DNA of 64,000 bases from Streptomyces alboflavus (lineage in GTDB: Bacteria; Actinomycetota; Actinomycetes; Streptomycetales; Streptomycetaceae), in the NCBI RefSeq assembly GCF_000716675.1, contig NZ_JNXT01000040.1, positions 62,001-126,000 of the forward strand, read 5' to 3'. Position 1 is the first letter of the stretch; every line of letters begins with the position of its first letter. This document shows, piece after piece, positions 42,797 to 50,968 of the stretch. The notes below the pieces were generated by a model that saw nothing but the letters and a program-made list of their open reading frames with translations, was not told the DNA's origin and searched no databases. A program made the position numbers and the translations under genes.

Positions 42797-43718
42797 GACC
42801 CGCGGCCGCCGACACGGCACGGCAGGTGCTCTGCCGGCACCCGATGGTCACCCGGGCCGCCCGCAGCCCCTGGGCGAGGGCGGCCCGGGGGCTCGCGCCG
42901 GTGCTGAGCCCCAGCACGAAGGCGGCCGCGAGCGCGTCGCCCGCTCCCGTGTCGTCCGCGCAGGCGCCGGGCTCGGCGGGCAGGAACAGGACCTCGTCGT
43001 ACTCCGCCGAGGCCACGGCGGCCCCGTCCGCGCCCGACGTGACCACGACCACGCGGGGGCCCAGATGACGCAGCCGCGCGGCCTGCTCGGCGGGCGTCCC
43101 GGCCCGGCACAGGAGGTGCCGGGCCTCGCGCGCGTTCAGGAGCAGGACGTCGTACAGCGGCAGAAGACGGGGGCGCGGCCCGAAGTCGGCCTGGCGCGTG
43201 GGCATGCAGCACATGAGCGTGCCGTGCCGTCGGGCCTGCCGGGACGTCCAGGTCAGCAGGTCCTCGTCGAGGCCGCCTTCGGCGACGACGGCTCGGGCGC
43301 GGGCGACGCGGGTGTCGAGGGCGGGGCCGCGCAGGGCGGTGGCCGCCGCCGGGTCGGGCAGAGCGATGCGCGAGGTGATCTGCCGGCGCAGGCCGTCCAG
43401 GGTGACGTCGAAGCGGCCGACGCCGCCGTCGGTGCGGAGCACCTGGAGGCGGACGCCGAGGCGCGTCAGCTCGTCCTCGAGGGCCTCGGCGTCCGGGCCG
43501 AACCCGGACAGGCCCACGAAGCTCGGCCGGGCTCCCAGTCTGGCCAGATTGACCGCGACGTTGCGGCCCACGCCGCCGTGATGCCGCTCCACGCTCCAGA
43601 CCGCCTGCGTCCGGCGGCCCGCGGCCGCGGTGTGGGTGCCCGCGCTGAAGTACTTGCGGTCCATCACGAGCGAGCCCATGACGACGATGTCGCCGAGGCC
43701 GTCGCGCCGTTCACGCAT
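42783..43718 (-). CDS. PfkB/ribokinase-family nucleoside or sugar kinase
   Basis: A 311-residue PfkB carbohydrate kinase: HHGGVGRNVAVNLARLGA near the N-terminus and the anion-hole signature DDTGAGDALAAAFVLGL near the C-terminus with catalytic Asp. The family includes adenosine kinase and ribokinase. It is the only minus-strand gene in the cluster, overlapping tubG tail to tail. Since tubercidin is toxic after phosphorylation, a nucleoside kinase here would be surprising unless it recycles an intermediate; it may instead act on a sugar. Start ATG 43718; the open frame upstream contains the promoter repeats. Confidence 0.8.
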   Translation of the reverse strand: MRERRDGLGDIVVMGSLVMDRKYFSAGTHTAAAGRRTQAVWSVERHHGGVGRNVAVNLARLGARPSFVGLSGFGPDAEALEDELTRLGVRLQVLRTDGGVGRFDVTLDGLRRQITSRIALPDPAAATALRGPALDTRVARARAVVAEGGLDEDLLTWTSRQARRHGTLMCCMPTRQADFGPRPRLLPLYDVLLLNAREARHLLCRAGTPAEQAARLRHLGPRVVVVTSGADGAAVASAEYDEVLFLPAEPGACADDTGAGDALAAAFVLGLSTGASPRAALAQGLRAARVTIGCRQSTCRAVSAAAGLKAR

Positions 43719-43727
43719 CGGATCGTC

Positions 43728-43781
43728 CCCCCGAGCCAAGTCGTGCCCCCGAACCAAGTCGTGCCCCCGAGACGAGCAGTG
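43728..43781. promoter_or_regulatory. three 18-bp direct repeats between kinase and MFS genes
   Basis: Three adjacent 18-base units, two nearly identical (CCCCCGAGCCAAGTCGTG and CCCCCGAACCAAGTCGTG) and a third diverged (CCCCCGAGACGAGCAGTG). They lie in the divergent promoter region of the PfkB kinase and the exporter, so they are good candidates for an operator that controls both. Confidence 0.6.
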
Positions 43782-43827
43782 CCGCCCAGTCCATCCGTGT
43801 CCCCGGACCCAGAGGAAACCCCACGTC

Positions 43828-45141
43828 GTGGAAGAGAAGGCTGAGAAAGCCGCACAGAGCCACGGAGTCGACGCGTCTTCGGACACCGCGGAGGCGTCCG
43901 GTTTTTGGTGGAAGTTCTGGCTGATCTATCTCGCGGGCGTCACCGCGGCCACCAGTATGGGGAAGATTACGCCGGTTTCCGTAGAAATGCGAGAGGAGTT
44001 GTCGCTCTCTCTCAGTCAAGTGGCGCTCATCGCCTCCTTGGTGACGGCCGTCGCCGCCGTGCTCGGCCTGCTCGTCAGTTATCTGCTGCGTCCCTACGAC
44101 CCGCGCCGGATGCTGGTGGGCGGCCTGGTCGTCATGGGCGTCGCGGGCCTCTTCTGCGCCCACACGGGGAGCTTCGGCGCGCTGTTCGGCGGACGGCTCC
44201 TGGAGAGCGTCGGCTACGTGATCGTGGTGATCGTCGCACCGGTCCTGCTGTTCGGCCTGGGCAGCGGGAGCCGGCTGACGTCGGCGCTCGCCATCTGGGG
44301 CACATTCATGCCCGTGGGCCTCGCGGTCGGGTCGTTCGCGGGCGGTGTCCTGTCCACGTGGTTCGACTGGCAGGCCTGGCTGACGATCGCGGGCGCCGTG
44401 ACGCTGGTGGTCGCGGCCGCGACGACGCGGCTGCCCGCGGACATCGCCCGCCACCGCCCCGCACCCGCGCGCGCCGCACGCCTCGCCCGCGGGGGCCGCC
44501 CGCCGGGGCGCCCCCGGGACCTGCGCGGGCGGGCCCGCAGGCTGGCGCGCCCCATCGCCCTGGGCGCGGGCTTCGCCACGATCAGCGGCGCGATCGTCAC
44601 CTGCGTCACCCTCTACCCCACTTATCTGCACGAGGAGTTCGACGTCCCCACCGAGACCGCGGGAACCCTCACCGGCATCGTGTCGTTCGTCGGCGTCGCC
44701 GGTGGCTTCCTGGCGAGCGCCCTGTTGCGCCGGGGCAAGGACGTGAAGCACCTGTTCCTGGTGGCGCTCCTGATGCCGGCCGGAGCGTTCGCCGCCTTTG
44801 GCGGGGTGGGCGGCACCTGGGGCTCCGTGAGCAGCGCCCTGGTGGTCGCGCTCAGCAACGAACTGGTCGTGGCGTCGGTCTTCGCCGCCATTCCCCTCGC
44901 CGTCCGCGCCACCTCCGACATGGACGCCGCGAACGGCCTGGTCGCCCAGCTCGGCAGCATCGGCGCGCTCGCCGCCCCGCCCCTGGTCGGCCTCGCCGTC
45001 ACCGCGGCGGACGGCTGGTGGGCGGTCGGGCCCTGCCTGCTGGTGGGGACCGGTGCGGGGACGGTGCTGCTGTGCCTCGCGACGCGCGGGGGACGGGAGG
45101 AGGGGCACAGGGAGGAGGAGAAGGTGGCGGAGTCGACGTAG
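43828..45141 (+). CDS. MFS transporter of the tub cluster (likely exporter/self-resistance)
   Basis: A 437-residue major facilitator with about 12 membrane helices (first at residues 31-50) and a central basic loop (ARAARLARGGRPPGRPRDLR). GTG 43828 is chosen as start: AGAGGAAA lies upstream and the frame before it runs through the repeat region. Its place at the edge of the nucleoside cluster implies export of tubercidin and self-protection. The C-terminal tail is rich in Arg and Glu. Confidence 0.83.
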   Translation: MEEKAEKAAQSHGVDASSDTAEASGFWWKFWLIYLAGVTAATSMGKITPVSVEMREELSLSLSQVALIASLVTAVAAVLGLLVSYLLRPYDPRRMLVGGLVVMGVAGLFCAHTGSFGALFGGRLLESVGYVIVVIVAPVLLFGLGSGSRLTSALAIWGTFMPVGLAVGSFAGGVLSTWFDWQAWLTIAGAVTLVVAAATTRLPADIARHRPAPARAARLARGGRPPGRPRDLRGRARRLARPIALGAGFATISGAIVTCVTLYPTYLHEEFDVPTETAGTLTGIVSFVGVAGGFLASALLRRGKDVKHLFLVALLMPAGAFAAFGGVGGTWGSVSSALVVALSNELVVASVFAAIPLAVRATSDMDAANGLVAQLGSIGALAAPPLVGLAVTAADGWWAVGPCLLVGTGAGTVLLCLATRGGREEGHREEEKVAEST

Positions 45142-45282
45142 GGCCCGTAGGAGCGTCGCGAACCCAACTCGGCGTCCCCGCACCGGATTTGTCACACGGG
45201 TGGCTAGTCCTTCGTGCCTCCCTCGTCGACGGTGGTCCCTCCTGTGCGCGTGGAAGGACTCGGCCGTGAGAGGGGTTCAACC

Positions 45283-46410
45283 GTGAGACGTAGGCGTTTT
45301 GTGGCAGGGATGACCGGGGCGCTGGCGGGGATCGCACTCGGCGCGGACCCGGTCCGGGCCGCCACGTCGGGATCGCGCGCACCGGGCTGGCAGCCCGTGC
45401 CGGCGCCCGGCAGCACCCCCGCCGCCCAGCTGCGCCGCATCGCCGCCGCGAGCGCTCGACTGGCGTGGTCCGTGGGCGAGGAGAACCTGGCAGGACCCTC
45501 GCGCGGCCGCGCGCTCGCCATGGTGTGGAACGGCACCGCCTGGACCAAGACCGACCTGTCGCACCTGGAGCACAGCCGGTTGAGCGACGTCTCGGGGACG
45601 TGCGCGACCTCGGCGTGGAGCGTCGGCATGCCGACGGGGACGGCGAGCCCGCTGCTGCGGTGGGACGGCGCGACCTGGCGCACGGCCACGTTCCCGGGAC
45701 AGGGCGAGTCGGGCGTCCGCCTGGAGGGGGTCGCCGTCGGCGCCGACCGGCAGGTGTGGATCTGCGGCACCCGGGGCGGCGCTGCCCGGCTGCTGCACGG
45801 GGACGGGCGGCAGTGGCGGTGGCTGGACCCGCTGCCCGTCGCGAGCGCCAACCTGTACCGGGTCGTCCTCGCCCCGTCGGGCGCGGTGTGGGTGAGCGGT
45901 GACCAGGCGTCAGGCGGCGGCTGGGCGGGGCTCGTCGCCCGCTGGGACGGGGCGTGGACGGTCCTGCCCCCGGTCACGGGAGCCCGGCTCAGCATCAGCG
46001 ACGTGCACGCGGCCGCCCCCGACGACGTGTGGGCGGTGGGCACCGACGCGGGCGTCGGCGGCCCGCCAGGACGCCCCGGCAACCCGGCCCTGAGCCACTG
46101 GGACGGCACGGCCTGGACCCGGGTGCCACCGGGCTTCACCGTCGGCGCGCTGTCCGGCATCGCCGCCGACGGTGAGGGCCGCGCCGCGTGGATCTCGGGC
46201 TGGAACTACCAGGACCAGAGCCGCACCACCTACCTGCGCAGGGACGGCGACACCTGGACGGTGGCGCGCGGTCCCGCAGGACCGGCGTCGGCGCCCTACC
46301 TCAACGACGTGGTCCCCGTCCCGGGCACCACGGGCTACTGGTCGGCGGGGATGACGAGGCCCGTCCCGGCCCCGCCGACCGAGGCCTACACGGAACGCTT
46401 CGAAGCCTGA
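45283..46410 (+). CDS. TAT-exported beta-propeller protein
   Basis: A 375-residue protein. The start is GTG 45283 with GAGAGGGG seven bases before; it begins with a twin-arginine signal (VRRRRFVAGMTGALAGIALG, ending PVRAA). The mature part has repeated blades with W-x-G/W-D-G motifs (VWNGTAWTKT, LRWDGATWRT, SHWDGTAWTR, YLRRDGDTWTV), typical of secreted propeller proteins in Streptomyces. No catalytic motif is seen; function unknown. Not obviously part of the nucleoside cluster. Confidence 0.8.
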   Translation: MRRRRFVAGMTGALAGIALGADPVRAATSGSRAPGWQPVPAPGSTPAAQLRRIAAASARLAWSVGEENLAGPSRGRALAMVWNGTAWTKTDLSHLEHSRLSDVSGTCATSAWSVGMPTGTASPLLRWDGATWRTATFPGQGESGVRLEGVAVGADRQVWICGTRGGAARLLHGDGRQWRWLDPLPVASANLYRVVLAPSGAVWVSGDQASGGGWAGLVARWDGAWTVLPPVTGARLSISDVHAAAPDDVWAVGTDAGVGGPPGRPGNPALSHWDGTAWTRVPPGFTVGALSGIAADGEGRAAWISGWNYQDQSRTTYLRRDGDTWTVARGPAGPASAPYLNDVVPVPGTTGYWSAGMTRPVPAPPTEAYTERFEA

Positions 46411-46418
46411 GCCCGACT

Positions 46419-46826
46419 TCAGTCGACGACGGCGGTGGCCTCCAGCTCGACCAGATGATCGGGGACGTCCAGTGCCGCGATGCCCAACAGCGTGGCGGGC
46501 GGCACGGGCGTGCTCCCCAGCTTCGCGCCCGCTCGGGAGATCCCCTCCAGGAGCTCCGGCATCTTCTCGGGGCTCCAGTCGACGACGTACACGGTCATCT
46601 TCGCCACGTCCGCGAAGGAAGCGCCGACCTCGGCGAGGGCGGTGGCGACATTGAGGTAGCACTGCTCGACCTGGGCGGCGAGGTCACCCGCGCCGACGGT
46701 GTTCCCCTCGGCGTCCCAGGAGACCTGCCCGGCGAGGAACACGAGCTTCGACCCGGTCGCGATCGACACCTGCCGGTACGCGTCGATCTCGGGCAATCCG
46801 CTGGGGTTGACCAGGGTGATGGCCAT
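46419..46826 (-). CDS. ridA: RidA-family deaminase/chaperone-like protein
   Basis: A 135-residue YjgF/YER057c/UK114 protein (MAITLVNPSGLPEIDAYRQV at the start, LVFLAGQVSWDAEGN, MTVYVVDWSPE). RidA trimers hydrolyse reactive enamine/imine intermediates from PLP enzymes; the Arg of the usual C-terminal IEA/V motif is not obvious here (HLVELEATAVVD), so it may belong to another Rid subgroup. ATG 46826 has AAGGAGG eight bases upstream. It converges on the propeller gene with an eight-base gap. Confidence 0.82.
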   Translation of the reverse strand: MAITLVNPSGLPEIDAYRQVSIATGSKLVFLAGQVSWDAEGNTVGAGDLAAQVEQCYLNVATALAEVGASFADVAKMTVYVVDWSPEKMPELLEGISRAGAKLGSTPVPPATLLGIAALDVPDHLVELEATAVVD

Positions 46827-47145
46827 GCTGTCCGCCTCCTTGCCATGAGCGCTTGCGAGCTCCTTGCCGTGAGCGCTTGCGAGGCCGCACACCGCCGCCC
46901 GTACCAGAGCACTCCGGGGTTCCTGTGGTTACTCGTAAACGCTAAGAGAGCACGCGCTGACCTGGAAGAACGCACTTTTCGGTGACTGGGGAACCCGAAG
47001 GTGACCCAGTAGCTCAGCGGCACGCCCGGGTCAGGAGCGACGCGCACCGTAGGGCCAACCCCCGGATCTCGCAGTGGCCAACCCCCTTGCCGATGCGGTG
47101 GATCACCCCAGTGCGCCCGGGTACCGGGGACGGCAGAGTCCAGTC
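46827..47145. other. 319-base divergent region between ridA and hydrolase
   Basis: No gene. It carries the 24-bp repeats described separately at its left side and a direct repeat GGCCAACCCCC (two copies, near 47053 and 47076) close to the hydrolase start. Promoters for both genes must lie here. Confidence 0.5.
46836..46883 (-). repeat. two 24-bp tandem repeats upstream of ridA
   Basis: Two adjacent 24-base units differ at one base and each contain CTCGCAAGCGCTCA, with a central palindrome AGCGCT, and a GGCAAGGAG Shine-Dalgarno-like end. The copy nearer the gene supplies the ridA ribosome site. The pair may be an operator or a simple duplication of the leader. Confidence 0.7.
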
Positions 47146-48396
47146 ATGACCTTGACTCGCTTGAGCGGAAGAATCTCGACGTCCGGTGTGCTCGCCCTGG
47201 TGTGCGCCGCGACCGTACTGGCAGGCACCGGGCACGCGGACGGCCGCGACGCCTCCGCACCCGGCACCTCGGCCACCCACCCGCAGCAAGCCGCCGCGCG
47301 CGGCTCGGTCGTCTCGGTGACGCCCGTTCTCGACCTGGACGCCAAAGAGGTCGAGGCCCGCCTGAAGAAGGCCGGAATCGACGAACGGCAGGTGCGCCAC
47401 GGCGTGCGGGCGTACCGGATCGTGTACCGCACGGTCGACACCCAGGGCCGTCCCACCACGGCCAGCCAACTGGTCGCGGTGCCGAGGAACGGCGACCGCC
47501 ACCTGCGGGTGGTGTCCTGGCTGCACGGCACCGAGGTGTTCCGGGGCGAGGTGGCCTCGGTCAACGACGAATCGACGGACCGGGCCACGGCACTGCTGTT
47601 CGCCTCGACCGGCCTCGCGGTGTCCGCGCCGGACTACCTCGGCCTGGGGGAGGGCCCCGGATCCCACCCCTACGGCCATCCCAAGGCGACCGTCACCGCG
47701 CCGGTCGACGGGCTGCGGGCCGCGCGCTCCTTCGTCCGGCGTGACGGCCGCGACCTGGACCGGCGCGTCCTCATCAGCGGCTTCTCACAGGGCGGGCCCG
47801 CCACGATGATGCTGGGCCGGGCCCTGCAACGGGGCACCGACCCGTACTTCCGCCTCGGCGCCCTCGCTCCGATCGCGGGCCCGTTCGACCTGACCGGGTT
47901 CGAGGCGGCCGCGGCGGACGACGGCATCGCCCGCTCCTCGCTCTACCTCGCCTACTTCGCGACCGCGTGGAACCGCATGTACGGCCTCTACGCCACGCCG
48001 AAGGACGCCTTCCGCGCCCCGTACGACAAGACGGTGGAGTCGCTCTTCGACGGGAACCACACCGGGGAGGAGATCGGGGCCGCGCTGCCGCGGACGTCGA
48101 AGGAACTGTTCACCGCGGACTTCCTCGACAAGATCCGCAACCCCACGGGCGAACTCCGGCGCAACCTGCGGGTCCTGGACACCACCTGTGACTGGCGCCC
48201 GCAGGTCCCCGTCCACGTCTTCCACTCCAAGGCCGACGAGGACGTCCCCTTCAAGAACGCCGAGCACTGCGCGCGCCAACTGGCCGTCAACGGCGCCGCG
48301 CACCAGCTCACCGAGGTCGACGAGGCCACCAGCCACAGCACGACGGTCGTGAAGGCGCTGCCGGAGGTGGTACGCGACTTCCACGCCGTCCGCTGA
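47146..48396 (+). CDS. secreted alpha/beta hydrolase (lipase-like)
   Basis: A 416-residue precursor with a signal peptide (residues 1-35, LALVCAATVLAGTGHADG). Alpha/beta-hydrolase motifs: LHGTEVF oxyanion region, SAPDYLGLG, nucleophile elbow GFSQGGPA, acid region VHVFHSKADEDVP and a late His in ATSHSTT. The layout matches secretory lipases (LIP family) and prolyl-peptidase-like esterases of Streptomyces. ATG 47146 is chosen over the upstream frame because the signal peptide starts there. Confidence 0.85.
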   Translation: MTLTRLSGRISTSGVLALVCAATVLAGTGHADGRDASAPGTSATHPQQAAARGSVVSVTPVLDLDAKEVEARLKKAGIDERQVRHGVRAYRIVYRTVDTQGRPTTASQLVAVPRNGDRHLRVVSWLHGTEVFRGEVASVNDESTDRATALLFASTGLAVSAPDYLGLGEGPGSHPYGHPKATVTAPVDGLRAARSFVRRDGRDLDRRVLISGFSQGGPATMMLGRALQRGTDPYFRLGALAPIAGPFDLTGFEAAAADDGIARSSLYLAYFATAWNRMYGLYATPKDAFRAPYDKTVESLFDGNHTGEEIGAALPRTSKELFTADFLDKIRNPTGELRRNLRVLDTTCDWRPQVPVHVFHSKADEDVPFKNAEHCARQLAVNGAAHQLTEVDEATSHSTTVVKALPEVVRDFHAVR

Positions 48397-48576
48397 TCCA
48401 CGCCGCGTGTACGTGATCCGGGGCGGGGCCTCGTGAGCACCCTGCCCACCGCCGCGAGCGAGGTCACCGTCAGCGCCGACGGCAGCGAACTCGGCACCCT
48501 CGCCGTGCTGCGGCGCGACGGCACCCCGCTGACCACCAAGGACCTCAAGCCGCCCGCGAAGTCCGCGCCCGTCTTC

Positions 48577-48987
48577 TCAGGCGCGCTCGGGCCACACCGG
48601 GCCCTGGTCGGTCCAGACGACGCCCTTGTTGCGGCACAGGCAGAAGGGGTGGCCGATGGGGTCGGTGTAGATCCGCCAGCCGTAGCCGTTGGGGCCGATG
48701 AAGTCCTGCTTCAGCGTCGCGCCGAGGTCGAGGACGCGGCGCTGCTCGGCCTCGATGTCGTCCACCTCGAAGTCGAGGTGGAACTGCTTGGGGTGCTCGG
48801 TGTCGGGCCACTGCGGAGCGCGGTAGTCATCCACCTGGATGAACGCCAGCTCGATCTCGCCGAACCGGATGCCGGCCCACTCCGCCGAGCTGCCCTTCTT
48901 GATCGGACGGCCCGTTACCTCGGAGTAGAAGGCGGCCAGCTTCATCGTGTCCGGGCAGTCGATGATGAAATCGGTGAGTCGCAGCAT
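48577..48987 (-). CDS. VOC/glyoxalase-family protein
   Basis: A 136-residue vicinal-oxygen-chelate protein with two beta-alpha-beta-beta-beta repeats (DCPDTMKLAAFYSEVTGRPI, HLDFEVDDIEAEQRRVLDLG, IYTDPIGHPFCL). Family members bind a metal and act as glyoxalases, dioxygenases or resistance proteins; no specific role can be given. Start ATG 48987. The plus-strand frame that opposes it (from 48433) is discussed under rejected items. Confidence 0.85.
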   Translation of the reverse strand: MLRLTDFIIDCPDTMKLAAFYSEVTGRPIKKGSSAEWAGIRFGEIELAFIQVDDYRAPQWPDTEHPKQFHLDFEVDDIEAEQRRVLDLGATLKQDFIGPNGYGWRIYTDPIGHPFCLCRNKGVVWTDQGPVWPERA

Positions 48988-49054
48988 TCCGCGATCTTGC
49001 CAAAAGCTCGCACGTGTCTTCGAGAGCTATCCCTGAGAGCTTCGGCGGAACCAC

Positions 49055-50296
49055 TCAGGCGTGCGGGCCCACCGTGACCGGACCGACGGTCACCCGCAGT
49101 GTCGTGGTGTCCAGGAACGCCCCGATCCGCGCCGCCTCCTCGTCCAGCGCGCGCCGCCGCGCCGCGCTGAGCCGGGCGAGGGGCTCGACGGTCAGGTCCG
49201 CCGTGCGTCCGGAGCGCCGCAGGTGCCAGACCCCGGCGACCGTGCCGTCGACGAGCAGGACCGGGTAGTTGCCCGCCTGGCCGGTGCGGGACAGGGCGCG
49301 TGCGGCGGCCGGGCCGGGGAAGAGCTGGTCGCGCGGGTGGCAGCCCACCACGTACGCGTCGAAGTAGGGCAGGAGCCGCAGCGTCCCCGCGGCGGGGGTC
49401 TCCGTGTCCGGCTCCTGGTCGTCGGCGGCGTTCAGCCAGCCGGTGCTGCCCTCGACGTCGACGGGGCGCAGGCTTCCCGCGGCGGCGAGGGTGTCGAAGA
49501 GGGCGGCCGCCCACACGGGAGGCGCGCCCAGCCACTGGGCGAACTGCCGTGGTGTCGCCGGGCCGTAGGCGTGCAGGTAGCGCGCGACCAGGGAGTGCAG
49601 GGCCTCGTCGGCGGGCGCGGGGCGGAATCCGGGCAGTCGTCGCTCCGGGGAGAGGTAGGTGGCCTTGCGGCCGCGGTCGGGGCCGAAGCACAGCGCGCCC
49701 CGGTGGGCCGCCAGGTGCAGTGCCTGGCGCCAGCGCGGCCACATCCCCTGGAACGCGGGCATGACCAGGTCGCCCGCCCACGGCCCGGTGGCCGCGACGA
49801 CCGCGTCGCTCAACTCCTCGGCGGTCAGCCCCTCGTCGCCGGCGTCCGCGAGGGCGACGGCGACGGCCGCGACGACCTCCTCGGTCTGCCGGTCCGTGAG
49901 GCGCGACGCCTGCGGCAGCCCGTTCGGGCCGGAGGGCAGGGCGGACAGCGCCCCCGTCCACATCGGCAGGTCGCGCGCCGCGAGGAGATGCACGGTGCCC
50001 CGCGGCCCGTAGGTCTTCACGAGCCCTTCCGCCCCGTCGAGCGCCGCCCGGACATCCGCGCGGGTGCCGCCGCCGAGGCGCGCACCGATCGACAGTTCGG
50101 CGGCGGACATCACCTGGGCGTGCGCGCCGCACATGGCGGCCACGACGTCGGCGACCCGGGAAGGCGTCGGGGCGGGGGACGCCGTACCGGGGGAGGGCAC
50201 GCCGGTGAGTCCGTGCCGGGCCATGCGCCGGTCCCAGACCTGCCGCCACGACAGGTGCGAGCCCTCGGTGGTGTCGATGCCGTTGTCGATGTCCAT
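49055..50296 (-). CDS. winged-helix DNA-binding protein, AlkZ/YcaQ-like
   Basis: A 413-residue HTH_42-type protein made of tandem winged helices (LSWRQVWDRRMARHGL, MCGAHAQVMSAAELSIGARL, GPRGTVHLLAARDLP, PFDAYVVGCHPRDQLF-like C-terminal region). Relatives are DNA glycosylases that unhook interstrand crosslinks or protect antibiotic producers; the exact catalytic QxQ motif is not clear here. ATG 50296 is used, with GTG 50305 as alternative. A link to the nucleoside cluster is not shown. Confidence 0.75.
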   Translation of the reverse strand: MDIDNGIDTTEGSHLSWRQVWDRRMARHGLTGVPSPGTASPAPTPSRVADVVAAMCGAHAQVMSAAELSIGARLGGGTRADVRAALDGAEGLVKTYGPRGTVHLLAARDLPMWTGALSALPSGPNGLPQASRLTDRQTEEVVAAVAVALADAGDEGLTAEELSDAVVAATGPWAGDLVMPAFQGMWPRWRQALHLAAHRGALCFGPDRGRKATYLSPERRLPGFRPAPADEALHSLVARYLHAYGPATPRQFAQWLGAPPVWAAALFDTLAAAGSLRPVDVEGSTGWLNAADDQEPDTETPAAGTLRLLPYFDAYVVGCHPRDQLFPGPAAARALSRTGQAGNYPVLLVDGTVAGVWHLRRSGRTADLTVEPLARLSAARRRALDEEAARIGAFLDTTTLRVTVGPVTVGPHA

Positions 50297-50466
50297 GGCC
50301 GCCACCGTAGAAGCAATAGAGGTCAGACCCTGTCCTAAAATGGGGTCGTGCCGCGGCGCGGGTCCTGCGGCCCGTGCCGCGAAGGCGTTCCTCCATCCCC
50401 CTCTGAACTGGGGTTATGACGGAGACGCAGATTGACTTTGCGTGCTCTTTACTGTTGTCTGCCGCC

Positions 50467-50883
50467 ATGAACAGACGCATTCGCACCGCCGTGTGCACCC
50501 TCGCCGCCGCCGGTCTCGCGCTCACGCTCGGGGCCTGCTCGGAGGCCGAGAAGAAGGCCGTCGACGCCGTGGACAAGGCCGTCAACGAGAAGTACGAGGT
50601 GACCTACGAGGTCTCCGGCAAGAGCGTCGACGAGATCGAGTTCGCCGCCGGTGAGGGTTCCGCGTCCAACCCGAAGCTGGAGAAGGTCAGCAAGGCGGAG
50701 CTGCCGTGGAAGAAGACGGTGACGCTGCGCGGCATCATGCCGCCCACCGTCGTCCCGATCTCGACGGACCCGACCGGCTCCGACCTCACCTGCAAGGTGA
50801 TCTACAAGGGCAAGGTCATCAAGGAGGCCTCCGGCGAGAACGTCGTGGCGGGCTGCATCGCCGTCTCGCCGATGGGCAAGTAG
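50467..50883 (+). CDS. MmpS-like lipoprotein
   Basis: A 138-residue lipoprotein: signal peptide with lipobox LTLGAC (lipidated Cys24), then an Ala/Lys-rich linker and an MmpS-type beta domain (KYEVTYEVSGKSVDEIEFAA, KVIYKGKVIKEASGENVVAG). MmpS proteins partner MmpL exporters in mycobacteria; in Streptomyces they are often orphans, as here. ATG 50467 puts the signal peptide at the start. Confidence 0.85.
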   Translation: MNRRIRTAVCTLAAAGLALTLGACSEAEKKAVDAVDKAVNEKYEVTYEVSGKSVDEIEFAAGEGSASNPKLEKVSKAELPWKKTVTLRGIMPPTVVPISTDPTGSDLTCKVIYKGKVIKEASGENVVAGCIAVSPMGK

Positions 50884-50920
50884 CGCTCCCGCCCGGTGGG
50901 AAGCGACGAAGCCGGTACGA

Positions 50921-50947
50921 CGCCTCCCGCGCCGCGCCCGGGAGGCG
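50921..50947. terminator. bidirectional hairpin between convergent genes
   Basis: A 9-bp stem (CGCCTCCCG / CGGGAGGCG) with a 9-base loop, placed between the stop of the lipoprotein gene (50883) and the stop of the transporter gene (50969) on the other strand. Confidence 0.6.
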
Positions 50948-50968
50948 GGCCGAGGGCCTGGGCACCGC

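Noticed and set aside
48433..49077. Plus-strand ORF from GTG 48433
   Set aside because: Its first 50 codons look protein-like, but the rest is antisense to the VOC gene. It may be a remnant of a lost C-terminus; not enough to call a gene.
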